From Clostridia bacterium (GTDB taxonomy: Bacteria > Bacillota > Clostridia > Oscillospirales > CAG-272), in contig JAFYBN010000043.1 of NCBI GenBank assembly GCA_017540175.1, forward strand, positions 1 through 33,406: 33,406 bases of DNA, in the 5' to 3' direction. Made by a program: the position numbers and the translations under genes. The notes beneath the pieces were generated by a model, which saw only the letters and a program-made list of their open reading frames with translations, was not told the DNA's origin and ran no database searches. Each line of letters opens with the position of its first letter. Position 1 is the first letter of the stretch. This document shows, one piece after another, positions 15,988-24,056 of the stretch.

Positions 15988-16569
15988 GTGGACGAAAGCA
16001 AACGGATCATACGGGCGCGCTTTCTCGCGGAGAGGAACGCGCTGAGCGGAGAAGATCGCTCGGAGAAATCGGCAGAGATCTGCCGGCGCATCCTTGCCTG
16101 TGAAGAATTCCGGCGTGCCCGCGTCGTGATGCTGTACCGTTCGGTGCGCTCCGAGGTCTCGCTTGAGGGGCTGACGGACGCGGAACCGGGCGGCGAAAAG
16201 ATCTTCCTCTGGCCGAGATGCGGAAGGGACGGGGTCATGGACGCCGTTCTGCCGGAGGGGGAATGGACGCGCGGTGCGTTCGGCATTCCGGAGCCCGCCG
16301 CCGGGGTGATCGTGGATCCGCGGGACATCGATCTCGTGATCTGTCCCTGCGCGGCGTTTGACGAAACCGGGGTCCGGCTCGGCATGGGGGGCGGGTATTA
16401 CGACCGTTTCCTGCCGCGGTGCGTCCGCGCCTTCTCCGCCGCGGCAGCGTTTGAGGCGCAGAAGGCCGACGCGCTCCCGACGGATGAATGGGACGTGCGG
16501 ATGGACCGCATTTTCACCGAGCTCACCGCCTACCCGCGCGAAAACCGGGCGAATCTCGTATTTGACTGA
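15988..16569 (+). CDS. 5-formyltetrahydrofolate cyclo-ligase
   Basis: Converts 5-formyl-THF to 5,10-methenyl-THF with ATP, salvaging folate in the cytoplasm (YgfA/Fau/MTHFS family). The 193-residue product has the N-terminal basic helix ESKRIIRARFLAERNALS, the VVMLYRSVRSEVS block, and the C-terminal signature GVRLGMGGGYYDRFL that binds the nucleotide phosphates. The GTG at 15988 is chosen because AAGGAG lies six bases upstream and the family's N-terminal helix begins there; an ATG 25 codons earlier overlaps the terminator and gives no family-like residues. No promoter was found between the terminator and this start, so it may depend on read-through. Confidence 0.88.
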   Translation: MDESKRIIRARFLAERNALSGEDRSEKSAEICRRILACEEFRRARVVMLYRSVRSEVSLEGLTDAEPGGEKIFLWPRCGRDGVMDAVLPEGEWTRGAFGIPEPAAGVIVDPRDIDLVICPCAAFDETGVRLGMGGGYYDRFLPRCVRAFSAAAAFEAQKADALPTDEWDVRMDRIFTELTAYPRENRANLVFD

Positions 16570-16634
16570 CCGGCGGGAGCCGGACGGGCAGCGGGAAGCG
16601 GAGCAGTTTTCCGCGCCGTTTCATGTTTTCAGAC

Positions 16635-16663
16635 TTGAAAACACGGTCGGATTATGGTATAAT
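16635..16663 (+). promoter_or_regulatory. Sigma-A-type promoter of the P-type ATPase
   Basis: TTGAAA (16635-16640), 17 bases, TATAAT (16658-16663) with TATGG before it. The leader to the ATG is about 87 bases. Confidence 0.8.
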
Positions 16664-16756
16664 GTACCGAATGCACACAGCGCACATCGAATGATCGGTG
16701 GACAGCGGCGGCCGGGTCCGGGATCGGAACGGCACACGCAAAACCGGAGGGTTACT

Positions 16757-19135
16757 ATGACGAAAGAGATTCGGGGACTAAGCGCCGAAGAAGTCGAAGA
16801 GCGGCGGCGGCAGGGACTCGACAACTGCGAAATCAATCCGCCCACCAAAACGGTGGGAGATATTCTGAAATCCAATATTCTGACCTATTTCAACGGGATT
16901 TTCCTCCTGCTCGCCATCGGCGTGATCATCGCGGGGCAGTTCAAAAACCTGACCTTCATGATCATCGTGATGGCGAACACGGCGATCGGCATCGTGCAGG
17001 AGCTGAAATCCAAGAGAGAGCTCGACAAGCTGACCCTGCTCACCGGCAGAAAATGCACGGTCATCCGCGGCGGGCGGGAGAAGAGCGTCGACGTGCACGA
17101 TACGGTCCGGGACGACATCGTGATTTTTGAGTCCGGCGCGCAGATTTTCGCGGACGCGGTCGTCGTCGACGGTTCGGTCATCGTCAATGAGGCGCTGATC
17201 ACCGGCGAAGCGGACGAGATCAAAAAATCGGTCGGGGACGAGCTGATTTCCGGCTCGTTCGTCATGACCGGAAACTGCGCCGCGCGTCTCACGGCGGTCG
17301 GCGAAGCGAGCTTTGCCTCGAAGCTGACGATCGAGGCGAAAAAATCGGGCAAGCAGAGGAAGAGCGAAATGATGCGCTCTCTGACACGCCTGGTCAAGGT
17401 GATCGGCATCCTGCTGATCCCGCTGGGCATCCTCTCGCTTGTAAAGGAAATCAAATGGCTCGGGCATGATTACCGGGAGGGCATCATCAAGACGGTCGCC
17501 TCCCTGCTCGGCATGATCCCCGAAGGTCTCTATCTCCTGACCAGCCTCGCGCTCGTCGCCTCCGTAGTCCGTCTGATGCGGCAGAGGACCCTTGTGCATG
17601 AAATGGACTGCATCGAGACGCTCGCCCGCGTGGATACGCTCTGCGTGGACAAAACGGGGACGATCACCGAGAACAAAATGACGGTCGAAAAGGTCGTTCT
17701 CCTCGCCGAGGACCGGTCGGTGCCCGAAATCTCGCAGATCATGTCGGACTACGTCTTCGCGCATCAGGCGGACAACGCCACCATGCTCGCGCTGAAGGAT
17801 TATTTCAAAGGCGCGTCCTACCGCACCGCGCAGTTCATTTTGCCTTTTGTTTCCTCCCGGAAATACGGAGGCACGATGTTCGAAAACGGCACCTTCCTGC
17901 TCGGCGGACCGGACGTGATCCTCGGGGACCGCTACGATATGATCGCGCCCGTCGTTGAGGAGTATTCGGCGAAGGGCTGCCGCGTCCTGCTTCTCGCGCA
18001 GACGGACGTCGATCTGCACTATTCCCCCTCGCCTGGCGAAGCGGAGCCGGTCGCGCTCATCCTGCTCGCCAACAAGATCCGCGACACCGCGCCGGACACC
18101 TTCCGGTTTTTCGCGGAGAACAACGTTCAGGTGAAGGTCATTTCCGGCGACAACGCGCAGGCGGTGTCGGAGGTCGCGAGACGGGCGGGCATCGAAGGCA
18201 GCGAGCTGTACGTGGACGCGCGCACGCTTGAGAACGACGAACAGATCGCGAGAGCCGCGCAGCAGTACAATGTGTTCGGCCGCGTGACGCCGGAGCAGAA
18301 ACGCAAGCTCATCCGCGCGCTTCGCGCCGCCGGGCATACGGTGGCGATGACGGGCGACGGCGTAAATGACGTGCTCGCCCTGAAGGAAGCGGACTGCTCC
18401 GTGGCGATGGCGTCCGGCGCGGAAATCACGGCGCAGGTCTCGAACATCGTCCTCCTCGATTCCGATTTTTCCGCCATGCCGAGCGTCGTTTCGGAAGGAC
18501 GCCGGGTCATCAACAACATCGAGCGCTCCGCCGCGCTTTATCTCTGGAAAAACATCTTCTCCTTCGTGCTGACGCTCGTCACGCTGCTGTTCACGCTGAC
18601 CTATCCGCTCGAGCCGGTCCAGCTGACACTGATCTCCGCTCTGATGATCGGCGCTCCGTCCTTCGTGCTCGCGATGGAACCGAACAAGAGTCTGGTGCGC
18701 GGGCACTTCATGAAGAACGTGCTGAACCGGGCTCTGCCCGCCGCGCTGACGAATTTCCTCATGATCCTCGGCGTTCTCATGTTCGACAGGGCGTTTGAGA
18801 TCTCGGAGAATCCCGCCATGAAGGGGCAGGTCTCCACGGTCTGCACGCTGATCATGGCGCTCGTCGGCATGCTCATGCTGATTTCCACGTCGATCCCATT
18901 CAACAAGCTGCGTGCCGCGCTCTGCGCCGCCATGGCGCTGGGCACCGTCATCGGCGTGCTCGCGATGAGCGGCTTCTTCAGCCTCGTTCCGCTGGAATTC
19001 AAGACCAAGCTGATTTTTGGCGTGTTCGCGATCATGTCCGTCCCCACGTTCATCGGCATCAAAATGCTCACGGAACGAGCAGGTGATTGGCTGACCGTGC
19101 TTCGGAGGAAGTTTGAAGCCGCGAGAGACGCGTGA
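16757..19135 (+). CDS. Cation-translocating P-type ATPase, CtpE-like
   Basis: A 792-residue ion pump of the inner membrane with all catalytic signatures. The A domain has TGEADE (Thr149-Glu151, a TGES variant), M4 has MIPEGLYLLTS (Pro255-Glu256-Gly257-Leu258), the phosphorylation site is DKTGTITENKM (Asp298), and the hinge is GDGVNDVLALKEADCSVAM (Asp534, Asn537, Asp538). Two helices lie before the A domain, two between it and the P domain, and six at the C terminus, as in P2-type pumps. PEGL with the short N domain resembles the CtpE group, in which a mycobacterial member takes up calcium; a cation such as Ca2+ is the best guess. The ATG has GGAGG six bases upstream. The GNAT gene follows ten bases after the stop. 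Confidence 0.88.
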   Translation: MTKEIRGLSAEEVEERRRQGLDNCEINPPTKTVGDILKSNILTYFNGIFLLLAIGVIIAGQFKNLTFMIIVMANTAIGIVQELKSKRELDKLTLLTGRKCTVIRGGREKSVDVHDTVRDDIVIFESGAQIFADAVVVDGSVIVNEALITGEADEIKKSVGDELISGSFVMTGNCAARLTAVGEASFASKLTIEAKKSGKQRKSEMMRSLTRLVKVIGILLIPLGILSLVKEIKWLGHDYREGIIKTVASLLGMIPEGLYLLTSLALVASVVRLMRQRTLVHEMDCIETLARVDTLCVDKTGTITENKMTVEKVVLLAEDRSVPEISQIMSDYVFAHQADNATMLALKDYFKGASYRTAQFILPFVSSRKYGGTMFENGTFLLGGPDVILGDRYDMIAPVVEEYSAKGCRVLLLAQTDVDLHYSPSPGEAEPVALILLANKIRDTAPDTFRFFAENNVQVKVISGDNAQAVSEVARRAGIEGSELYVDARTLENDEQIARAAQQYNVFGRVTPEQKRKLIRALRAAGHTVAMTGDGVNDVLALKEADCSVAMASGAEITAQVSNIVLLDSDFSAMPSVVSEGRRVINNIERSAALYLWKNIFSFVLTLVTLLFTLTYPLEPVQLTLISALMIGAPSFVLAMEPNKSLVRGHFMKNVLNRALPAALTNFLMILGVLMFDRAFEISENPAMKGQVSTVCTLIMALVGMLMLISTSIPFNKLRAALCAAMALGTVIGVLAMSGFFSLVPLEFKTKLIFGVFAIMSVPTFIGIKMLTERAGDWLTVLRRKFEAARDA

Positions 19136-19145
19136 GGAGGTCCCG

Positions 19146-19592
19146 ATGTTCCGCTTTCTTGACACAGACAGCCTGAAAGACGGCGAGATCGTACTCCGGC
19201 TGACCTCCGCCGCGGACGCCAAACCGGAAAAAGAGTACCTTCCCGCGTACTATTTCGACATCTGCTCACCCGCCGGCGAACGAATGGGAACCTGCGATCT
19301 TCGGATCGGTCACAACCGGAAGACCTATGTCGGCGGAAACATCGGCTATCAGATCTTTGAACCCTATCGCGGTCACCACTACGCCGCGAAAGCCTGCGCC
19401 CTCCTGTTCCAGCTCGCGAAGCGGCATGGCATGGAGTACCTGATCATTACCTGCGTACCGGAAAACGCCGCCTCGGCGCGCACCTGCGAGATCGCGGGAG
19501 GCAAACTGCTCGAGACCGCGCCCGTCCCCGCGTTCAGCGAACTGTACGCGGAAGGCAAACGCTTCGTGCGCGTGTACCGGTTCGAGCTGTGA
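19146..19592 (+). CDS. GNAT-family N-acetyltransferase
   Basis: A 148-residue protein predicted to transfer an acetyl group from acetyl-CoA to an unknown acceptor. It shows GNAT order: MGTCDLRIGHN strand region, then GNIGYQIFEPYRGHHYAAKACALLF, where the turn YRGHHYA stands for the R/Q-x-x-G-x-G/A acetyl-CoA loop, and a late ITCVPENAASARTCEIAGGKLL motif with the Asn expected near the active site. The ATG has GAGGAGG six bases upstream, overlapping the end of the P-type ATPase gene, so the two form an operon. The link between pump and acetyltransferase is not obvious. Confidence 0.85.
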   Translation: MFRFLDTDSLKDGEIVLRLTSAADAKPEKEYLPAYYFDICSPAGERMGTCDLRIGHNRKTYVGGNIGYQIFEPYRGHHYAAKACALLFQLAKRHGMEYLIITCVPENAASARTCEIAGGKLLETAPVPAFSELYAEGKRFVRVYRFEL

Positions 19593-19612
19593 CGCCGAGT
19601 TGTTCGATTAAC

Positions 19613-19660
19613 AAAAAAACTGCCGTATCCCGTCCCCGTAAAGGGAAGGATACGGCAGTC
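19613..19660. terminator. Terminator between convergent genes
   Basis: A perfect 12-bp stem ACTGCCGTATCC/GGATACGGCAGT (19619-19630, 19648-19659). The A7 run on the left becomes a T run for the minus strand, so it mainly serves the MarR gene; on plus it ends in CTTGCTTTC. Confidence 0.85.
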
Positions 19661-19682
19661 TTGCTTTCTGACGTCCGACGCG

Positions 19683-20141
19683 TCACGCCTCGGCGTTCGC
19701 TTCAAGGTATTCGCTTAGATTCAGGATGGTGGAAATCAGCGTGTCCGCGCTTTCTTCGTCCAGCCCGTCCCCAATGCGCAGGATCATGTCGCGCACGAAA
19801 TCCAGATAGCGGCGGTTGGCCGCTTCCCCGGATTCCGTCAGATTCACGAAAATCACGCGGCGGTCGAGGGGAGAGTACGAGCGCGCCGCGTAGCCCTTGT
19901 TCACGAGCACATTGATCGCGGTCGTGAGAGAAGCGGGCGAAAGATGCAGGTACTTCGCGATCTCGGCCATCGTGTTTTTCCCTGAGGAACGCAGGGAGGA
20001 GATCGCCTCCAGAACGTGGAGCTCGCGGATGGAAAGATCCTTCGAGCAGCTGCGGCGCAGGCACTGTTCCTCAAGGCTCAGAAGCCGTAGCGCGGAATGA
20101 AGGAAATAATCGTTTAAGATGTCAAGCTGTTTTTGATTCAT
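19683..20141 (-). CDS. MarR-family transcriptional regulator
   Basis: A 152-residue dimeric winged-helix regulator. The DNA-binding part runs from LSIRELHVLEAIS through NTMAEIAKYLHLSPASLTTAINVLVNKGYAARSYSPLDRRVIFVNLTESG, where SPASLTTAINVL is the recognition helix and DRRVIFVNLT the wing with the conserved Asp-Arg. N- and C-terminal helices should form the dimer interface. The ATG at 20141 has only a weak ribosome site. A perfect palindrome overlaps its promoter, which suggests it represses itself. No target operon is directly divergent; the MITE-like element and the alcohol dehydrogenase follow upstream. The ligand is unknown. Confidence 0.88.
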   Translation of the reverse strand: MNQKQLDILNDYFLHSALRLLSLEEQCLRRSCSKDLSIRELHVLEAISSLRSSGKNTMAEIAKYLHLSPASLTTAINVLVNKGYAARSYSPLDRRVIFVNLTESGEAANRRYLDFVRDMILRIGDGLDEESADTLISTILNLSEYLEANAEA

Positions 20142-20181
20142 GACCCGTTGCCGCCTGCCGATATTGTTTTATAGTAGTATT

Positions 20182-20210
20182 ATAATATCATATTTACAGT
20201 TCACTGTCAA
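20182..20210 (-). promoter_or_regulatory. Sigma-A-type promoter of the MarR gene
   Basis: Minus strand TTGACA (20210-20205), 17 bases, TATTAT (20187-20182). Confidence 0.75.
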
Positions 20211-20219
20211 GCACAGTGA
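20201..20219. promoter_or_regulatory. Palindromic operator candidate
   Basis: TCACTGT-CAAGC-ACAGTGA is a perfect 7-bp inverted repeat with a 5-base centre that covers the -35 box of the MarR promoter, the usual site for autorepression. Confidence 0.6.
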
Positions 20220-20255
20220 GAGCTTTGAATTGTTAAATTTTTCGACGCAAAAAGC

Positions 20256-20508
20256 GGGCTGTCGCAAATAGTCCCAAAAGTTTTCGTCCACCTTTTTCAA
20301 AAGGTGGCGGGGTGTCGGGGCAGCGCCCTGACCCGAGGTCCGCAGACCTCGGAACACCCAAGACACAGAAAGAGTTCCTCTTTTTGGTCCTTTTGGGTTC
20401 AGCTTGCTGAACCGGCTCCTCTGATAAAGGAGAAAAAGGACAGCTGTCGGCTCTGAAAAGCAAGAGGGCTGTTGCATTTCTCCGTTTCTGGAGTTAATGC
20501 GACAGCCC
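20256..20508. mobile_element. MITE-like non-coding element with terminal inverted repeats
   Basis: A 253-base stretch bounded by GGGCTGTCGCA (20256-20266) and TGCGACAGCCC (20498-20508), perfect 11-bp terminal inverted repeats. Inside are three perfect hairpins: CCACCTTTT/AAAAGGTGG (20288-20307), CCGAGGTC/GACCTCGG (20333-20352) and GGTTCAG/CTGAACC near 20397-20414. A fourth at its right edge (GGGCTGTTGCATT/AATGCGACAGCCC, 20466-20508) may also terminate the alcohol dehydrogenase transcript. No open reading frame of note lies within. Its base composition is more AT-rich than the neighbours. No target-site duplication was recognised. Confidence 0.5.
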
Positions 20509-20574
20509 CGGGAATCAACGCGGCAGATGGGAAGGGTATGCGAAGCCGCCCGGACATTTTGCGGCTGTACTCTC

Positions 20575-21696
20575 TCAGCCGAACAAACGGCGGAAGATGT
20601 CGGACATTTCGCCGCGGGAGATGATGTACTGGCTGTTCGCGTAGTTGCCCGCGCCCGCGACACGGTCGAGCAGCATTTCCCGCTCCTCGGCATCGATGCG
20701 GTATTCGACGCCGCTTTTCGCGGGGATCGCTTCGATCAGCTCGTCCACGGTCGTTCCGAGGGCGTCCGCGAACGATACGGCGCGCTTTCTGCCTTCCGCG
20801 GTCAGGCAGTTGTAGCGGAGGAAAGCGCCTTCAAACACCGCGCAGGCGAAGCCGTGGGGCGTGCCGCGCGTCAGGGTCAGGCAATAGCCGAGCGGATGGG
20901 GAAAGCCCGTGCCGGTGTAATCGATGGCGATTCCGGCGGCGCATGCGGCGAGGGAGAGGCGTTCTCTCTGCTTCGGGGAGAAGAGAGAGCCTTCCTCCGC
21001 GTCCTCTCCGCGGAAGAGAACGTCCCAGATCTCGCGCGCGGCGTACAGGGCGGCCTCTTCGGACACGAGGTTCGCCTTCGGCGAGAAATGCGATTCCATG
21101 GCGTGCGCGAGCGCGTCAAGCGCCGTGGAGACCGTGTATTCCTCGTTGAGGGAATACGTATAGCGCGGATCGACGAAGGAGAAGCGCGGGTAGGCGGATT
21201 CGTGCTTGAAGGTCTTTTTGCGCCGCCCCTCGTCGATGGTCAGAACGGCGTAGCGGCAAGCCTCGCTCCCCGTTCCGGCGGTCGTGGGAACAGCGATGAT
21301 CGGCACGCAGGGATTGGCGCGCTTTTCGTCGTCGTAAATGTCCATGACGCCGATCGAGGGATTCGCGAGATAGGCGGCGATCGCTTTTCCGGCGTCGAGC
21401 GCGGAGCCTCCGCCGACCGCGACGACAAAATCACAGCCCTCATCCTTCCCGAAGCGTCCCGCCTCGTGACAGAGCGGGGCAGGGGGATTCTCCGTTATGG
21501 CGGCAAAACGGACGAAGCCGCATCCGGCGTCTCCGAGGGCTTTTTCAAGGTCGCGGATCGCGCCGCTCGCGTCCGCTCCGTGCCGTCCGCTGACGATCAG
21601 CGCGCGTGTTCCGCATGCCCGGAACGCTTCCGGATGGGCGGTGACGCAGCCTTCTCCCGTGATGATCCGCGTCGGGCGGTGGGTGGTAAAGTCCAT
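20575..21696 (-). CDS. Iron-containing alcohol dehydrogenase
   Basis: A 373-residue type III alcohol dehydrogenase that would reduce an aldehyde or ketone with NAD(P)H. The cofactor fold shows VVAVGGGSALDAGKA (GGGS at 95-98), the family signature PTTAGTGSE (137-145), and the metal ligands Asp194 and His198 (in DALAHAME), His267 (GFPHPLGY) and His281 (GTPHG). All four ligands are present, so it should be active. Substrate cannot be inferred: butanol, propanediol, glycerol and lactaldehyde enzymes share these motifs. The start has GGAGG five bases before ATG and its own promoter. Confidence 0.88.
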   Translation of the reverse strand: MDFTTHRPTRIITGEGCVTAHPEAFRACGTRALIVSGRHGADASGAIRDLEKALGDAGCGFVRFAAITENPPAPLCHEAGRFGKDEGCDFVVAVGGGSALDAGKAIAAYLANPSIGVMDIYDDEKRANPCVPIIAVPTTAGTGSEACRYAVLTIDEGRRKKTFKHESAYPRFSFVDPRYTYSLNEEYTVSTALDALAHAMESHFSPKANLVSEEAALYAAREIWDVLFRGEDAEEGSLFSPKQRERLSLAACAAGIAIDYTGTGFPHPLGYCLTLTRGTPHGFACAVFEGAFLRYNCLTAEGRKRAVSFADALGTTVDELIEAIPAKSGVEYRIDAEEREMLLDRVAGAGNYANSQYIISRGEMSDIFRRLFG

Positions 21697-21734
21697 GGTT
21701 TCCTCCGATTCAAGGCTTCATTTTTTTCCTCCAT

Positions 21735-21763
21735 ATTCTACCATCCCGGCGTGCGGATTACAA
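21735..21763 (-). promoter_or_regulatory. Promoter of the alcohol dehydrogenase
   Basis: Minus strand TTGTAA (21763-21758), 17 bases, TAGAAT (21740-21735), about 40 bases before the ATG. Confidence 0.6.
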
Positions 21764-21861
21764 TGGGCGAAACGTGGATTTTCCCGAACGGCGGGCGGGG
21801 ATAGTTGGAGATAATCACGAGGAGGAACACGGGCGGCGCCGCGCGGGGGTGCCGCGGCGCG

Positions 21862-21914
21862 AAAAAACTGCCGCCGACCGTCGCGGGAAGATCCCGTTCG
21901 GGTCTGGCGGCAGT
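21862..21914 (-). terminator. Terminator of the PPIase gene
   Basis: On the minus strand ACTGCCGCC (21914-21906) pairs with GGCGGCAGT (21875-21867), with an inner CGGGA/TCCCG stem, followed by TTTTTT. It lies 19 bases after the PPIase stop. Confidence 0.85.
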
Positions 21915-21932
21915 CGCCTGTTTCGGTTCGGA

Positions 21933-23018
21933 TCAGTTGAGATAGGTCACGTCCGCGTTGTCCACCACGAATTCGATCGCCATGTCCACAAGGAGGGTCT
22001 GGCGGATGAAATTTTTGTCGTACAGCGCCTCGAAGGCCTCGAGGGACGCGAGCTCGTAGTATTCCGTCGCGTAGCGCGTCGCGCGCTTCGAGTATTCCTC
22101 TTCGGAGAGCGTGAAGTGCTCGGCGCGACCGATGGCGTAGGCGATCATTTCTTCCTTGATGCGGCTTTCCACTTCCTCGCGGACCTGCCGGTCGTACTCA
22201 TCCTCCGTGATGTCGTAGTAGTAGCCGAGGTACTGGGGGAAGGTCATCCCGAGCGATTCCGCGTAAAGGCGCTCCGCCTGGGATAATGTGTCGTACATGG
22301 CGTTGAATTCCGTCTCGGGCCATTTCTTCACGACCGTATTGTCGAGGACCTGCTGCCAGACCTGCGGGTAGATATACTCGTAGTAAATCTTTTCGTAGTA
22401 TTCCTGCAGCTTTTCGCGCGTCGCGGCTTCGTATTCCGCCTTCGAGCCGTAGCCGAGGTAGACGCGGACGAAATCGTCCGTGTATTCCGGCATTTCGGTC
22501 TCGCACACGTCGTGTACGGTGATTTCGAAATGCGCGTTCTGTCCCGCGAGCTCGGGAGACCGCAGATACGGCGTCGGGAAGGTGAGATCGACGGAGAGGG
22601 AGGTTTCCGGATACGCGCCGATGAGGGCGTTTTCAAAGTCCTCAAAGAACGCGCCCGCTCCCAGAACGACCTCGCAGTCTTCCTCCGACCCGCCTTCGAA
22701 TTCTTCGCCGTCGATGGTGCCGACGTAGTCGATATAGATCGTGTCCCCTTCCTCCGCACCGCGGCCCGTGACGTCGGTCAGACGGGCGTAATACGCGCGG
22801 CTCGTCAAAATCTGCCGCTCGATGTCCTCATCGGTGACTTCGACGTGATAACCGTTCGCGGGGAGGTTTTTATAGTCCGCGAGATCGATATACTCGCTCA
22901 GATCATAGTTGTACTGGAAGGATAGAAAGCTGGAGTCCTCCTTATTCGACTTCGAGCAGGAGACGAACGCGCCGCCGAGCATGAGCGCGGACAGAAGAAG
23001 GCAAAGCAGTTTTTTCAT
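21933..23018 (-). CDS. Trigger-factor-like FKBP-type peptidyl-prolyl isomerase, lipoprotein
   Basis: A 361-residue exported protein. The signal peptide ends with AFVSC (Cys21), a slightly unusual lipobox. YIDLADYKNL (43-52) is the strand that precedes the FKBP domain in trigger factors. Residues 88-170 are the FKBP domain: EEGDTIYIDYVGTIDGEEFEGG, VVLGAGAFFEDFENALIGA, and a closing FEITVHDV. Residues 180-361 are helical and fit the trigger-factor C-terminal chaperone arms. It thus looks like a trigger factor moved outside the cell and stripped of the ribosome-binding domain, probably a folding aid for secreted proteins, in the manner of PrsA. No second functional gene is linked. The ribosome site (GGAA) is weak. 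Confidence 0.85.
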   Translation of the reverse strand: MKKLLCLLLSALMLGGAFVSCSKSNKEDSSFLSFQYNYDLSEYIDLADYKNLPANGYHVEVTDEDIERQILTSRAYYARLTDVTGRGAEEGDTIYIDYVGTIDGEEFEGGSEEDCEVVLGAGAFFEDFENALIGAYPETSLSVDLTFPTPYLRSPELAGQNAHFEITVHDVCETEMPEYTDDFVRVYLGYGSKAEYEAATREKLQEYYEKIYYEYIYPQVWQQVLDNTVVKKWPETEFNAMYDTLSQAERLYAESLGMTFPQYLGYYYDITEDEYDRQVREEVESRIKEEMIAYAIGRAEHFTLSEEEYSKRATRYATEYYELASLEAFEALYDKNFIRQTLLVDMAIEFVVDNADVTYLN

Positions 23019-23062
23019 GCGGTTTTATTCCAATCGTGTTGTTCGGTGATATACAAAACAGT

Positions 23063-23091
23063 ATTGTAGCATAAACAGCGGGATTTTTCAA
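23063..23091 (-). promoter_or_regulatory. Sigma-A-type promoter of the PPIase gene
   Basis: Minus strand TTGAAA (23091-23086), 17 bases, TACAAT (23068-23063), about 45 bases before the ATG. Confidence 0.75.
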
Positions 23092-23136
23092 GGGGGCGCG
23101 GGAAATTCAACGGGAAATCGCGCAAAAAAGCGGGAA

Positions 23137-24042
23137 TCACCGTGTCTGCTGGGAGATCGCGGAGACGCGGTTCACCACGAAATCGTGGTTCGCAAGCGTC
23201 AGAACGGAGCCGCAGTATTCGCATTTCGCGCTCTGGTTGATGTTGACGGGCGCTCCGCAGTGCGGACAGCTGATCGTCGTCATCGCGCCCGGCGCGCGGG
23301 TCTGCTGACCGCTCGGACGCACCAGCTCCCATTCGTAGGTCATGAACTTTTCCGCCGTCATGCTGCCGGAAAGCAGCTGCCCGGAGTTGTCGTCCAGCGT
23401 GTAGTCGATGATCCGCGCGCGAATCTCGGCGTAAAGGATATCCATGCCGCCCTCCTGGCGGTAGCCGAGCAGGGTGAGACCGAGAACCGTCGGATTCTTC
23501 ACATAGTTCGTGCGCTTCGCCGCGCGGTGGGACTGGAGCTGACGGTCCCACTGCTCGAAAATCATGTTCGACATGTAGGGCCTCAGGCTGGAAATGTCCC
23601 TGTTCTGCCAGCATTGCTGCATCTGGATATAGAGGTTCGCGATCTTCGCCTCCATCGCGGGAATGTTGAACGCAGGATCGAGGTTTTGATACGCGCCGAT
23701 CGGCGAGAGGGTCGAGCGGTTCACCGCCGTGCCGCCTCCTCCGCTCACGGAGCGGGTCGCGGACGCGCCGCCGTTCTTCTTTCTCCCGACGAGAATGAGA
23801 ATCAGGATCACAGCCAGAATGATGAAGCCCGCGGCGACTTCGCCCGGGGAGGATTCGCTGCTTGACGAGCGGCTGTAGCTGTAGCCGTCGTCGGAGTAGG
23901 AATAGCTGCTTCCGCCGTAATCGCTTCCGCCGAAATCGCTGCCGCCGGAATAATCGCCCGCGTCGGCAAACGCCGCCGACGCCGGGATGAGCGCGATCAG
24001 CAGAACTGCCAGAAGGATGGCGGCCAGTCGGGTCCGTTTCAT
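23137..24042 (-). CDS. Membrane protein with Tim44-like domain and C-terminal zinc ribbon
   Basis: A 301-residue protein. A signal peptide ends near residue 27 (SAAFA-DA). Residues 30-66 are Gly/Ser/Tyr-rich low complexity, 68-86 a membrane helix followed by GRKK, about 115-245 a Tim44-like (NTF2-fold) domain (DPAFNIPAMEAKIANLYIQMQQCWQNRDISSLRPYM...), and 259-280 a zinc ribbon with Cys259/262/274/277. A cleaved or uncleaved N-terminal segment would put the Tyr-rich part outside and the Tim44-like and zinc-ribbon parts inside. The ATG has AAAGGAG eight bases upstream. It follows the next gene upstream by 14 bases and forms an operon with it. In related clostridia such Tim44-like proteins are unassigned. 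Confidence 0.72.
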   Translation of the reverse strand: MKRTRLAAILLAVLLIALIPASAAFADAGDYSGGSDFGGSDYGGSSYSYSDDGYSYSRSSSSESSPGEVAAGFIILAVILILILVGRKKNGGASATRSVSGGGGTAVNRSTLSPIGAYQNLDPAFNIPAMEAKIANLYIQMQQCWQNRDISSLRPYMSNMIFEQWDRQLQSHRAAKRTNYVKNPTVLGLTLLGYRQEGGMDILYAEIRARIIDYTLDDNSGQLLSGSMTAEKFMTYEWELVRPSGQQTRAPGAMTTISCPHCGAPVNINQSAKCEYCGSVLTLANHDFVVNRVSAISQQTR

Positions 24043-24056
24043 TTGACGCTCCTTTC

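Noticed and set aside
16778-19222. A long open frame on the minus strand, 814 codons, opposite the P-type ATPase
   Set aside because: It is the antisense shadow of a GC-rich gene: its residues are rich in Arg, Asp and His with no family motif, while the plus strand has all P-type ATPase signatures.
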